NCBI RefSeq assembly: GCF_009014635.1
Contig: NZ_BKCF01000001.1
Location: 1,054,001-1,118,000, forward strand
Length of the DNA: 64,000 bases
Direction of reading: 5' to 3'
From: Patiriisocius marinistellae
GTDB taxonomy: Bacteria; Bacteroidota; Bacteroidia; Flavobacteriales; Flavobacteriaceae
The notes under the pieces are model-generated. The model was given only the letters and a program-made list of their open reading frames with translations, was not told the DNA's origin and did no database searches. A program made the translations under genes and the position numbers. Position 1 is the stretch's first letter, and each line of letters starts with the position of its first letter. Below, piece after piece: positions 53,873 through 62,714 of the stretch.

Positions 53873-55909
53873 CTAGGTTAAATGTTCTTTTACATACTCA
53901 TACGTGGCCAACTGCGATTGAATATTGCTGTCAGCTTTGGGTACATATTTGTTAGTTTGAGCAACATCAATAATTCTAGCTTTTACCGTATCATTTAATT
54001 GAATTTCTACTAAGTCTCTAATCGTTTTCTTGTGGTCTTCATCATAGATAGGAGTGACTACTTCAATGCGGTGATTTAAATTTCTTGTCATCCAGTCTGC
54101 AGAGCCTATATAAATCTTATCATCACCATTATTTCCAAAAATGTAAACTCGCCCGTGTTCTAAAAATCTGTCAATTATAGAAACAACTTCGATGTTCTCA
54201 CTCTGCCCTTTGATTCCAGGTACCAATGAACACATTCCTCTAATAAGTAATTTTATTTTTACCCCTGCGGTGCTAGCTCTATAAAGTAATTTTATCATTT
54301 CTTTATCTTGGAGACTATTCATTTTTAGAATAATAGAGCCACCATTTCCTTGATTTGCAAATGCTATTTCATTATTGACAAGTTCTGTGAAATGTACACG
54401 TGTAGTAAAAGGAGAGACTAGTATACGTTTTGTTTTTGGTATAATGATAGTGCGGTCTAATACTAAAAATACTTTTTTAATTTCTTTTGCAATCTTTTTA
54501 TTTGAAGTCATTAACCCAAAATCAGTATAAAGCGTTGCCGTTTTCTCGTTAAAATTACCTGTGGCTATGTAAGCATAACGAGTACGTTCTCCTTCCACTT
54601 GACGAGTGATTAAGAGTATTTTACTGTGTACTTTAATGTCTGGATAACTGTAAATTACATTAGCGCCATTTTCTTCAAATATTTTCCCCCATTTTAAATT
54701 GTTGCGTTCGTCAAAACGAGCTTTTACTTCAATAAATACAGTAACTCTTTTGCCATTTGCTGCTGCTAATCGTATGGCATCATTTAAGCGAGACTCCTTT
54801 GCGGCACGATATATAGTGATTCTAATGTCAACAACATGTTCATCTTTTGCAGCCTCTTCCATTAATCGAATTACGGGCTCAAAAGAGTGATATGGATAAT
54901 GCAAGAGTTGATCTTTTGCATCTATTGCTTCAAAAATTGATTTGTAATTGGCGAGCATGGGATGCGGTAATGGGGGCAAATTTTCATTGCTCAATTGTTT
55001 TGAGGTAGGATTTAGAAAAGCAAAAAAGTCCTTAAAGTTATGATATGTACCTCCTTTAATTACATCTGTATTAGTGACATCAAGAATATTATTTAATATT
55101 TTCTGAAAATTCAAGGGCATATTTGGGTCAATCAAAACCCGCGTTGCTTGTCCTGTTTCTCTTCGGCTTAATGAATTTGCTATTTTGTCTTTCAAATTTC
55201 CTGAGAATTCATCTTCTATATAGAGTTCTGCATCTCTAGAAATCTTTATTGAATAAAAGTCTAACTTTTCTTCACCTTTAGGCGTTTGCCTTAAACAGTA
55301 CTTTAAAACATCATCAACAAATGTGATATAGTGTTTTCCGTTTTGCTCCGGAAATGTAAAAAAACGAGGAACATCTTCAGGGATTTGCACAATTTGTACA
55401 ATGTCATTATCTGTTAGCGCAACAAGGTATAAAGCTTCATTTTTAACGAATGCTGTGTTATTTTTATTTGCTTCATACCTTTTAATATCGAGCAATTCTT
55501 TTAATGAATCTTCAAAATAATTTTGTGCAATTAATTTTTGTGTTGTTGAAAATTGGCTGCTATTTATTAAATGAATTTGCTCTTTTTTTAATGCAGGTAT
55601 AATTTCTGAAGAAAAAATATTACCAAATTCTTGCTGTTGTCTATCCACCTGTACTTTAATTTCTTTAAGAACCTTATTAGGTTTTGAAATGAGTCGTTTC
55701 CTCAATGGCTTTTCAATTTTTCTAATCTGTCTTATATCACTCACCCGAACACGAAAAAACTCATCAAGATTTGAAGAGAAAATTGCTAAAAATTTAATAC
55801 GCTCGTAAAGTGGGTTCCGAGTGTCTGAGGCCTCTTGTAAAACACGATGATTGAAACGTAACCATGAGAGGTCGCGGTGGTAAGATTTATTGTTGTAAAG
55901 TGATGCCAT
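53873..55909 (-). CDS. ppk1: Polyphosphate kinase 1
   Basis: This 678-residue enzyme makes polyphosphate from ATP. It starts MASLYNNKSYHRDLSWLRFN (the conserved N-terminal HRDLSWLxFN) and has the catalytic regions HYPYHSFEPVIRLMEEAAKD, KVHSKILLITR (phosphohistidine His near 435) and EHGRVYIFGNNGDDKIYIGS, then ADWMTRNLNHRIEV. Length is normal for PPK1. A start-proximal hairpin (55915-55931) ends 5 nt before the ATG, matching those of etfB and pdhB. Confidence 0.96.
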   Translation of the reverse strand: MASLYNNKSYHRDLSWLRFNHRVLQEASDTRNPLYERIKFLAIFSSNLDEFFRVRVSDIRQIRKIEKPLRKRLISKPNKVLKEIKVQVDRQQQEFGNIFSSEIIPALKKEQIHLINSSQFSTTQKLIAQNYFEDSLKELLDIKRYEANKNNTAFVKNEALYLVALTDNDIVQIVQIPEDVPRFFTFPEQNGKHYITFVDDVLKYCLRQTPKGEEKLDFYSIKISRDAELYIEDEFSGNLKDKIANSLSRRETGQATRVLIDPNMPLNFQKILNNILDVTNTDVIKGGTYHNFKDFFAFLNPTSKQLSNENLPPLPHPMLANYKSIFEAIDAKDQLLHYPYHSFEPVIRLMEEAAKDEHVVDIRITIYRAAKESRLNDAIRLAAANGKRVTVFIEVKARFDERNNLKWGKIFEENGANVIYSYPDIKVHSKILLITRQVEGERTRYAYIATGNFNEKTATLYTDFGLMTSNKKIAKEIKKVFLVLDRTIIIPKTKRILVSPFTTRVHFTELVNNEIAFANQGNGGSIILKMNSLQDKEMIKLLYRASTAGVKIKLLIRGMCSLVPGIKGQSENIEVVSIIDRFLEHGRVYIFGNNGDDKIYIGSADWMTRNLNHRIEVVTPIYDEDHKKTIRDLVEIQLNDTVKARIIDVAQTNKYVPKADSNIQSQLATYEYVKEHLT

Positions 55910-55914
55910 GAAAT

Positions 55915-55931
55915 TGCCCGCTCAGACGGGT
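55915..55931 (-). promoter_or_regulatory. Start-proximal hairpin of ppk1
   Basis: On the minus strand, ACCCGTCTGAGCGGGCA forms CCCGT / GCGGG (closing U-G) with loop CTGA, ending 5 nt before the ATG. Confidence 0.6.
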
Positions 55932-56106
55932 GTTTTTGATTTTTTTGAATTTCGACTCAGTGCAATTGATTATTGGATTGAATCTTTTTAAATTTAACTA
56001 AAACCTTATGCTTAAGTTTATAGGTTATTTATTAGCAAAAATCGTGTTTCCTAGTCTGTTAGTGTGTTTGTAAAATGTTAAGATTTAGTAATTATAATGC
56101 ATAAAA

Positions 56107-56128
56107 AAAACCGCCAAGTGGCGGTTTT
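56107..56128 (-). terminator. Terminator after the deoxynucleoside kinase gene
   Basis: AAAACCGCC / GGCGGTTTT with a 4-nt loop, followed on the minus strand by more T. It lies just past the stop of the kinase gene, in the gap of 234 bp before ppk1; nothing else is visible there apart from the ppk1 hairpin. Confidence 0.85.
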
Positions 56129-56143
56129 AAAAGTTAAGTTTGT

Positions 56144-56758
56144 TTAGAATAATCCATTTATTTCAGCATCAATCTTGCTTATTACTTGACCTAAATGCTC
56201 GGGGTTATCAACAAAATCTAAATCATCAACATCAAGAATGATAAGATTGCCCTTATCATAATCGTGTATCCATGCTTCATATCTTTCATTTAATCTACTT
56301 AAATAATCAATACTTATAGAGTTCTCATAATCACGACCACGTTTGTGAATTTGTTTTACAAGATTAGGTATTGAGCTGCGCAAATAGATTAAAAGGTCTG
56401 GACCTTCAGTTACACTTTCCATCAAATCAAAAAGAGAACGATAGTTTTCAAAATCACGATTAGTCATCAATCCCATTGCGTGTAAATTAGGCGCAAAGAT
56501 AAAAGCGTCTTCATAAATGGTTCTGTCTTGGATTATCTTATCGCCACTTTCTCTAATATTGAGTATTTGTCTAAAACGGCTGTTTAAAAAATAAATTTGA
56601 AGGTTAAAAGACCATCGTGCCATTTCATTGTAAAAATCATCTAAATATGGATTGTCCTCTACATCTTCATAGTGAGGTTTCCATTTGTAGTGTTTTGCTA
56701 ATAAGCGAGTTAGAGTGGTTTTTCCAGAACCTATATTTCCTGCGATTGCAACGTGCAT
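56144..56758 (-). CDS. Deoxynucleoside kinase
   Basis: This 204-residue P-loop kinase starts MHVAIAGNIGSGKTTLTRLL (Walker A GNIGSGKT, 7-14), continues with the specificity segment YNEMARWSFNLQIYFLNSRF, the ERS-like DRTIYEDAFIF and the LID region RGRDYENSISIDYLSRLNERY. This is the deoxyguanosine/deoxyadenosine kinase family of the nucleotide salvage pathway. The exact base specificity cannot be read off. With the CNT transporter and thyA it fits a salvage role. It lies 5 bp after the propeller-like gene. Confidence 0.9.
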   Translation of the reverse strand: MHVAIAGNIGSGKTTLTRLLAKHYKWKPHYEDVEDNPYLDDFYNEMARWSFNLQIYFLNSRFRQILNIRESGDKIIQDRTIYEDAFIFAPNLHAMGLMTNRDFENYRSLFDLMESVTEGPDLLIYLRSSIPNLVKQIHKRGRDYENSISIDYLSRLNERYEAWIHDYDKGNLIILDVDDLDFVDNPEHLGQVISKIDAEINGLF

Positions 56759-56763
56759 ATTCT

Positions 56764-57540
56764 TTAATTCTTTGGTTGATTGAGGGCGATTTTGTACAAA
56801 AATTCGCGGTCATAAATATACAAGAAATCTTGGGTCAACTGCAAGTCTTTTATAGTAATGTTAGGCGTTTTTAATACTTTAGGCTCAGGGGTGTTTTGCT
56901 TATAAAAATGTAATTGATTGTTTTTAAGAACAAGATAATTTTCATTATGCTGTACAATTTTTGTTGCTTCGGAAATTGGAATTTCATGCACAATACCACC
57001 AAAAATATTATACACTCTTATTTTCTTTTCAGTTAGTATATAGCAATAGTTAAAGTTACTCGTCTGTGAAATAACATTTGCAGTTATGGGTTGCGAAATA
57101 ATCGAACTTCGTCCCGTTCTGTAATTATATAATTCTAATTGCTGACTATCTATATTAAAAACCCAAAGACGATTTCCGCCGGCATTAGTAGCTGCACTTA
57201 TATTCAAAAATTCTGGTAGGTTGTTAAATTGAATGCGTTCAATTTCTGATAATCGATTATCTAGTAACACTGCTGTATTTGTATCACCATAAAACACCAC
57301 AACGTTTAATGGATTAATAATATCAACACTTGTAATAGCACCCAATTGAAAATCTGTAAACTGAAAATTTTGAGAAGATGATTTTTTGTGAAGCACCATT
57401 CCTTTTACAAAATACAAACTATTGTAAGAATCAATACCAATGAAAGTATCAACCTTCAACGGCGTTTTTTCTACTTCAGCCAATGACTGCGCATAACTTA
57501 GTTGTGCTATAAAAAACAAGAGAAAAAATAGTCTCACCAT
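56764..57540 (-). CDS. Secreted beta-propeller-like protein, unknown function
   Basis: The start at 57540 gives 258 residues with a signal peptide (MVRLFFLLFFIAQLSYAQ); the earlier ATG would add an implausible 28-residue basic leader. The mature part repeats short strand-turn units (VNPLNVVVFYGDTNTAVLLD, FNIDSQQLELYNYRTGRSS, KKIRVYNIFGGIVHEIP), suggesting a small propeller or WD-like fold. I know no family name. It is transcribed with the deoxynucleoside kinase and lies 101 bp downstream of the response regulator's stop. Confidence 0.65.
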   Translation of the reverse strand: MVRLFFLLFFIAQLSYAQSLAEVEKTPLKVDTFIGIDSYNSLYFVKGMVLHKKSSSQNFQFTDFQLGAITSVDIINPLNVVVFYGDTNTAVLLDNRLSEIERIQFNNLPEFLNISAATNAGGNRLWVFNIDSQQLELYNYRTGRSSIISQPITANVISQTSNFNYCYILTEKKIRVYNIFGGIVHEIPISEATKIVQHNENYLVLKNNQLHFYKQNTPEPKVLKTPNITIKDLQLTQDFLYIYDREFLYKIALNQPKN

Positions 57541-57641
57541 ATTGGGCAAGGTACGAAAAGTGTGCCAGTTAATGCATTTTACACGACCACGCTTTAATGG
57601 CAAGCTTTTAAAAAATACAACCACTAGTAAACTCTGTAATA

Positions 57642-58322
57642 TTAATATACTAACTTATACCCAAACCCACGCACATTTATAATTTGAATGCTTTTGTCAT
57701 TAGCTAGTTTTTTACGTAGCTTAGATATAAACACATCCATACTTCTGGCGCTAAAAAAATCATCGTTATTCCAGAGTTTATTAAGAATCACACTTCTTTC
57801 TAACACTTCGTTTTTGTTATTGTTGAGATGAAAAAGCAAGTGAGCTTCACGATGAGTGAGTGCTATAGTATCTTCAGCTTTAAATTGTAATGTTTGCTTT
57901 TTAAACTGAAATGTATAAGCTCCAATCACTATTGCTTGATGCTTGTTCTGTAATGTTTTTCTATTTAGTAGATTTTCAATTCTGGCGATTAATTCTTCAA
58001 TACTAAAAGGCTTTTTTAGATAATCATTTCCACCACTGGCAAATCCCTCGACCACATCTTTTGTTTGTGATTTTGCGGTTAAAAAAATAATAGGGATCTG
58101 TTCATCCTGCATTCTTATTTCTTTGGCTACGGTAAAACCATCTTTTTTAGGCATCATCACATCGAGTACTAAAATATCTGGATGCTCCGTTTTATAATTT
58201 GTAATTGTTTCTTGTCCATCTTTGCAATGGATAACTTTAAACTTTTTTGTCTCTAAACTTTCCTTGATGATCATCCCGAGTGACAATTCATCTTCGGCTA
58301 ATAAAATAGTTGCATTATCCAT
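57642..58322 (-). CDS. OmpR-family response regulator
   Basis: The start at 58322 (MDNATILLAEDELSLG) gives 226 residues. The receiver domain has the acidic pair ED (residues 10-11), phospho-acceptor Asp in ILVLDVMMPKKDG and Lys in LTAKSQT. The winged-helix DNA-binding domain (about 130-226) has LTHREAHLLFHL and INVRGFGYKLVY. It pairs with the kinase upstream, whose stop it overlaps by 8 bp. It probably binds direct repeats such as the GTTAAC triplet (59881-59906) and drives the divergent GLPGLI operon. Confidence 0.95.
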   Translation of the reverse strand: MDNATILLAEDELSLGMIIKESLETKKFKVIHCKDGQETITNYKTEHPDILVLDVMMPKKDGFTVAKEIRMQDEQIPIIFLTAKSQTKDVVEGFASGGNDYLKKPFSIEELIARIENLLNRKTLQNKHQAIVIGAYTFQFKKQTLQFKAEDTIALTHREAHLLFHLNNNKNEVLERSVILNKLWNNDDFFSARSMDVFISKLRKKLANDKSIQIINVRGFGYKLVY

Positions 58323-59841
58323 GTGGTAACGTAATTTTAAATGTGGTAGGTTTAACGGTAACATGTATTGAGCCTTCATGTTTTTCTATGATTGCTTTTG
58401 AATAATACAGTCCAATCCCAAAACCTTTTACATCATGTGTATTCCCTTTAGGCACGCGATAGAATTTTTCAAAAATTTGTTTCTTTTGTGTTTCAGTAAG
58501 AGAATCTCCAGAGTCTTTTATAATGATTTCAATCTCTTTGCTTTGTCTTAAAAGTGTTACTTCTATTTCACTTCCGCCGTATTTAATAGCGTTGTCAATA
58601 ATGTTATTTATAGCATTTTCAAAATGAAACACATCGATAGGGTAAATTAGTTCGGTTTCCGAAGTATTAAAAAAAATGCTCTTTTTATTAGTAACGAACG
58701 TTTCTTTAGTTGTGGCATTTTTAAGGAGTATAACTAGATTTTTTGACTCTTTGTTTAGTTCTAAATTTTCACTATCAAGAGTGGCTGTTTCTAGTAGTTT
58801 TTCAACCATTCCGTTTAATTTTTGAACTTGCTCGCTTGAAATTTTTGCATATCGTAAATTTTTCTCCGCGTCATTTGTGGTATTAAAATTTTGAATTCCT
58901 TCCATCGCTGCGCCAATGGTGGCAATAGGTGTTTTAAATTCGTGCGTGATATTGCTAATAAGATCGTTCTTGACTTCGGCGAGTTGTTTTTGATTTTTAA
59001 TGATTTTCAATAAATATAAGAGACAGCTTATAATGGCGATTACAAAAAGAAGTGAAAACAGCAACCCAATAATATTTCTTTTTAATACGGTCTCAGTAAT
59101 GTTTGAAAAGTTGATTTTTAAAAAGCCATGTTTGGGTAAAAACGCACTGGTCGAAACAGTACTTAAAAAATCTCTTTTATCAGGGATTTTACCTGTTTTT
59201 TGATCATCTCCAAAAGGGTTTTGTAAATACAAACTATAAGCTACATCTATTTTTTTTAGTTCAAATTCCTTGACTAAAAGCGAATCTATACTTTTTAAAT
59301 CTACTTTCTTAGCAGCCATAGAATATAGTACAGATGAGGTAAGTTGCGCTAACGGATGTTTAAATAAAGAGTCGTTTTTATTTTCAAGATTAAAAAAATC
59401 ATCACTAACCGAATCGTTTAATTTTAAAAAATTGAAAATTGTGTCTGCATTTTTTGTTCTGTGTTTTCTTAAAATTCTAGAAGTTAGATTTCCGTCATCA
59501 TTTGAATCTATGAAAATTTCAATCTCTGCAACTGTATCTTTTTTAGCAGAAAAAGAATCGCGGGTTTTTAAATTTTTCAAAAAATCATTAGACCTAAATC
59601 TGTTTACAATAGAATCTGCATCTTTCAACTCATCCACAAATGTAAATTCTCTAAAACGTTCTTGTGTTTTAGTAGCATAATATTTGTTGACCGCGTTATC
59701 AATACTTAGCTGCACATCATTTATGAGTTGTTGCTTGCCTGCCTCAAAATTTTTATAATTCCAGTAACCTTGTATTGCGAGTGTGCCTAATATGGCAGCG
59801 CTTATAAAATAGAGAATGGTTTTGTAGTGTTGTTCTTGCAT
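58315..59841 (-). CDS. Sensor histidine kinase
   Basis: From the ATG at 59841 this is 508 residues with TM1 (about 7-27), a large periplasmic sensor domain (about 30-255, no family recognised) and TM2 (about 260-282). The DHp helix has the phospho-acceptor His in SNITHEFKTPIATIG, and the ATPase domain has NIIDNAIKYGG, GFGIGLYYSK and a C-terminal KITLPHG. The sensor ligand is unknown. Gene order and the divergent GLPGLI genes suggest it senses an envelope signal that those proteins handle. Confidence 0.93.
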   Translation of the reverse strand: MQEQHYKTILYFISAAILGTLAIQGYWNYKNFEAGKQQLINDVQLSIDNAVNKYYATKTQERFREFTFVDELKDADSIVNRFRSNDFLKNLKTRDSFSAKKDTVAEIEIFIDSNDDGNLTSRILRKHRTKNADTIFNFLKLNDSVSDDFFNLENKNDSLFKHPLAQLTSSVLYSMAAKKVDLKSIDSLLVKEFELKKIDVAYSLYLQNPFGDDQKTGKIPDKRDFLSTVSTSAFLPKHGFLKINFSNITETVLKRNIIGLLFSLLFVIAIISCLLYLLKIIKNQKQLAEVKNDLISNITHEFKTPIATIGAAMEGIQNFNTTNDAEKNLRYAKISSEQVQKLNGMVEKLLETATLDSENLELNKESKNLVILLKNATTKETFVTNKKSIFFNTSETELIYPIDVFHFENAINNIIDNAIKYGGSEIEVTLLRQSKEIEIIIKDSGDSLTETQKKQIFEKFYRVPKGNTHDVKGFGIGLYYSKAIIEKHEGSIHVTVKPTTFKITLPHG

Positions 59842-59880
59842 GGTACAAATAACAAGTTTAATTTGCTGTTCTACAAGCCG

Positions 59881-59936
59881 GTTAACACACGTTAACAATG
59901 GTTAACGCTTTAAAACATTTAATGATTGCATCTTTG
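59881..59936 (+). promoter_or_regulatory. Triple GTTAAC site and -7 box of the GLPGLI operon
   Basis: GTTAAC occurs at 59881, 59891 and 59901, exactly one helical turn apart. A -7-like CATCTTTG (59929-59936, one mismatch) lies 22 bp further on, at a distance that puts the boxes against the -33 region, as for an activator. The first GLPGLI ATG is 45 bp beyond. Confidence 0.65.
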
Positions 59937-59981
59937 TAAGGGATTAATTTCTGAAATATTAAACAATTAAAACATAGCACA

Positions 59982-60815
59982 ATGAAAACAATAATTACAT
60001 TAATATTGACAATAGTTTTAAGCACAACAACGGCTTTTGCACAATCCATTGAAGGAATAGCCACCTACAAAACAGATCGTCAAGTAGATTTAAAGATGGA
60101 CACTGGAAAAGAAGGAATGGATGAAGAAACTCAAAATTCTATTCAAGCCCAATTGCGAAAGCAATTTCAAAAAGAATTTACACTTAAATTTAACAACGTA
60201 GCTTCTTTATATGAAGAAGTAGCCTCACTTGACAAACCTCAAGCGCCACAAGCCGGGGGAATTCAAATAAGAATTAGTGGAGTAAGTGATATCCTTTATA
60301 AAAATACAAAGTCAAAAACATTTACACGTGCCTCCGAAATTATGGATAAGCCATTTTTAATCGAAGATGCCTTGGAGAAACCAGAATGGAAATTAGAGAA
60401 AGAAACAAAAAATATAGGGGAGTATCTCTGTTTTAAGGCTACGTTGACAGAAGAAGTTGAAGAGCAATCGTTTTCTAGTGAGACTATGGAAACCGAGACA
60501 ATTAAAAAAGAGCGCATCACTACAGCTTGGTACACACTAAATATTCCTGTACAACATGGTCCAAGCGATTTTTGGGGTTTACCGGGACTTATTTTGGAAA
60601 TTAACGACGGAAAACAAACAATTCTTTGTTCAAAAATTATCCTTAACCCTAAGGATGAACTTGATATCTATCCACCCACAAAAGGGGAAAAAGTAAATCA
60701 AGTAGAGTTTGACGAAATTCAAAAAAAGAAGAATGATGAAATGATGGAGCGATTCAAAGATTCCAATAATAAAAAAGGAGACGAAAAAACTTTTTCTATC
60801 AAGATTGGAGGGTGA
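59982..60815 (+). CDS. GLPGLI family protein (first of three)
   Basis: This 277-residue secreted protein (signal 1-22, ending TTAFA) has an N-terminal SIEGIATYKTDRQV strand, a variable helical part, and the family block TAWYTLNIPVQHGPSDFWG followed by GLPGLILEIND. PF09697-type proteins are frequent in Bacteroidetes and have no known activity; several are coupled to TonB-receptor genes. It is the first gene after the GTTAAC promoter. A lysine-rich tail ends it. Three paralogues follow one another before a receptor-like gene. Confidence 0.93.
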   Translation: MKTIITLILTIVLSTTTAFAQSIEGIATYKTDRQVDLKMDTGKEGMDEETQNSIQAQLRKQFQKEFTLKFNNVASLYEEVASLDKPQAPQAGGIQIRISGVSDILYKNTKSKTFTRASEIMDKPFLIEDALEKPEWKLEKETKNIGEYLCFKATLTEEVEEQSFSSETMETETIKKERITTAWYTLNIPVQHGPSDFWGLPGLILEINDGKQTILCSKIILNPKDELDIYPPTKGEKVNQVEFDEIQKKKNDEMMERFKDSNNKKGDEKTFSIKIGG

Positions 60816-60964
60816 AATTATTAATTATTTTATGAGAGATAATTTGCGATTAAAAAAATAAGAAGTCTGTCTTGTAGCGTTAATTAAACCTTTAGGTATA
60901 ATAAATGTCAAAAGTGTATGTAACAAAACAATACCTTTGTTACTAATCAAAAAAACATGACATT

Positions 60965-61873
60965 ATGAAAATATATACTGTACTGGCAGCGCTACTTTTA
61001 ACCGCTGTTTCTTTAGCCCAAAATATTAGCGGACAAGCATTTTATGAGTCAAAAACGACCGTGGATATGGATGCCTTTGGGGGTGGAAACCGTGAGATGA
61101 GCGAAGAGATGAAGAAGATGATTATGCAACGAATGAAGAGTTATCTTGAAAAAACCTACATCCTTACTTTCAATTCAAAAGAGAGTATTTATAAAGAAGA
61201 AGTAAAGCTTGAAACCGGTCAAGGTGGCGGTCCAATGGCGATGATGATGGGGAGTTTTACCCCAGGAGCACAATATAAAAATATTGAAACCGGTAATATG
61301 GTGGAGGAAAATGAGTTCTTCGGAAAAGAGTTTTTAGTGACAGATAGCGTTGCTTCATTAGACTGGAAACTTGAAAAAGAATCAAAACAGATAGGTCAAT
61401 ATGTAGCATTTAAAGCCACAGCAATTAAAAAGGTAGATCCTAACGATTTTTCAATGGCACGCCCAAGAAGAGGAGTAAGAGGTGATAGAGATAAAAAAAC
61501 AAAAGATGAACAACCCGAAAAATCTGCTAAAAAAGATAGTATAAGTGATGATCCAATGGATAATATTGAAGTGCCAAAAGAAGTTACTGTGACAGCATGG
61601 TATACGCCTCAAGTTCCCGTAGGTCACGGCCCAGGAGAATATGCTGGATTACCAGGATTGATTTTAGAGTTAAATGTGTATAGAACAACTCTATTGTGTT
61701 CAAAAATTGTAATGAACCCTAAAGAAGCAGATAAAATTGAAGCGCCTACAAAAGGAAAAGAAGTGACGAGAGAAGAATATAGAAAAATTGTTAAGGAAAA
61801 GACAGATGAGATGCGAGAAAATTTCCGAGGAAGAGGTGGACGTGGAGGTCGCGGTGGTGGAAGAGGAATGTAG
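60965..61873 (+). CDS. GLPGLI family protein with RGG-rich tail (second of three)
   Basis: This 302-residue protein (signal 1-18, ending SLAQ) has the same fold: QNISGQAFYESKTTVD, then TAWYTPQVPVGHGPGEYAG and GLPGLILELNV. Two features differ from its paralogues: a charged insert (about 168-205, GVRGDRDKKTKDEQPEKSAK) and a C-terminal glycine-arginine tail (FRGRGGRGGRGGGRGM). Such RGG-like tails are rare on secreted proteins. A palindrome GTAACAAA / TTTGTTAC lies at 60920-60943 upstream, overlapping a TACCTTTG -7 box, so it may have its own promoter. Confidence 0.93.
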   Translation: MKIYTVLAALLLTAVSLAQNISGQAFYESKTTVDMDAFGGGNREMSEEMKKMIMQRMKSYLEKTYILTFNSKESIYKEEVKLETGQGGGPMAMMMGSFTPGAQYKNIETGNMVEENEFFGKEFLVTDSVASLDWKLEKESKQIGQYVAFKATAIKKVDPNDFSMARPRRGVRGDRDKKTKDEQPEKSAKKDSISDDPMDNIEVPKEVTVTAWYTPQVPVGHGPGEYAGLPGLILELNVYRTTLLCSKIVMNPKEADKIEAPTKGKEVTREEYRKIVKEKTDEMRENFRGRGGRGGRGGGRGM

Positions 61874-61943
61874 CTTAACATTAAATTAACGGCTAAAAGC
61901 AAGTAGCATTTGTAACTTAAATGTCAATCTTAAAAAGACAATT

Positions 61944-62702
61944 ATGTTGTTTATGTATAAAAAATATCTTTTAGTTTTAATTTTCACTTCTTTTTCAGGA
62001 GTGGTTATTTGTCAACAATTTTCAGGTGAAGCAATTTATATAGAAAAGAAAATTTATAAAGAAGATGTAAACCGTACACAGGCAGAAAATGATAGAAAGG
62101 CATTACAACTAAAAAGATTGTATGAAAAGGAAATGCGCCTCGTTTTTAATGAGAATGAATCATATTATGATGAGGTGCCTTCACTTTCATTACAAGAAAA
62201 CGCAGCGTACCGTATGGGATTTGCGAGTGGCGGTGGAGGTTATTTAAGCAATGGTATTTATAAAAATATTGATAAAAAAACATTTACTGAGCAACGAGAG
62301 TTTTTAGGTAAACTCTTTCTCATAAAAGATAAATTACCCGCTTTAAAATGGAATGTTAGTAAGGAATCAAAACAGATAGGAGAGCACCTTGCTATAAAAG
62401 CTACAACTACAGTGGCGATTATATTAGATTCTTATTCGGCAAATTCAAATGAGAAAGTAAATTATATAGTAACGGCGTGGTTTAGTCCATCTATTCCAGT
62501 AAGTCATGGGCCTCTTTTTTTTCAAGGATTACCAGGTTTAATACTTGAAATACATGGAAAAGACACCGTTTTTTTATGTAAGGGCTTAACTATTTATAAA
62601 GAAGATAAACTCAATATTTATCCTAAAAATAAGGGAGAAGAATTAAATGAGAAGCAATTTCATAAAATAATGCAGGCTAAAAAAGAAGAAAGAAAATTCT
62701 AA
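61944..62702 (+). CDS. GLPGLI family protein (third of three)
   Basis: This 252-residue protein has a signal peptide (to about residue 24; a start at 61953, MYKKYLLVL, is possible) and the family block AWFSPSIPVSHGPLFFQG then GLPGLILEIHG. It is shorter, lacking the long insert, and keeps a Lys/Glu-rich C-terminus. Two TTAAC boxes at 61875 and 61886 (11 bp apart) precede it. The receptor-like gene starts 12 bp after its stop, so both are surely cotranscribed. Confidence 0.93.
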   Translation: MLFMYKKYLLVLIFTSFSGVVICQQFSGEAIYIEKKIYKEDVNRTQAENDRKALQLKRLYEKEMRLVFNENESYYDEVPSLSLQENAAYRMGFASGGGGYLSNGIYKNIDKKTFTEQREFLGKLFLIKDKLPALKWNVSKESKQIGEHLAIKATTTVAIILDSYSANSNEKVNYIVTAWFSPSIPVSHGPLFFQGLPGLILEIHGKDTVFLCKGLTIYKEDKLNIYPKNKGEELNEKQFHKIMQAKKEERKF

Positions 62703-62714
62703 CAAAAAAAACGA

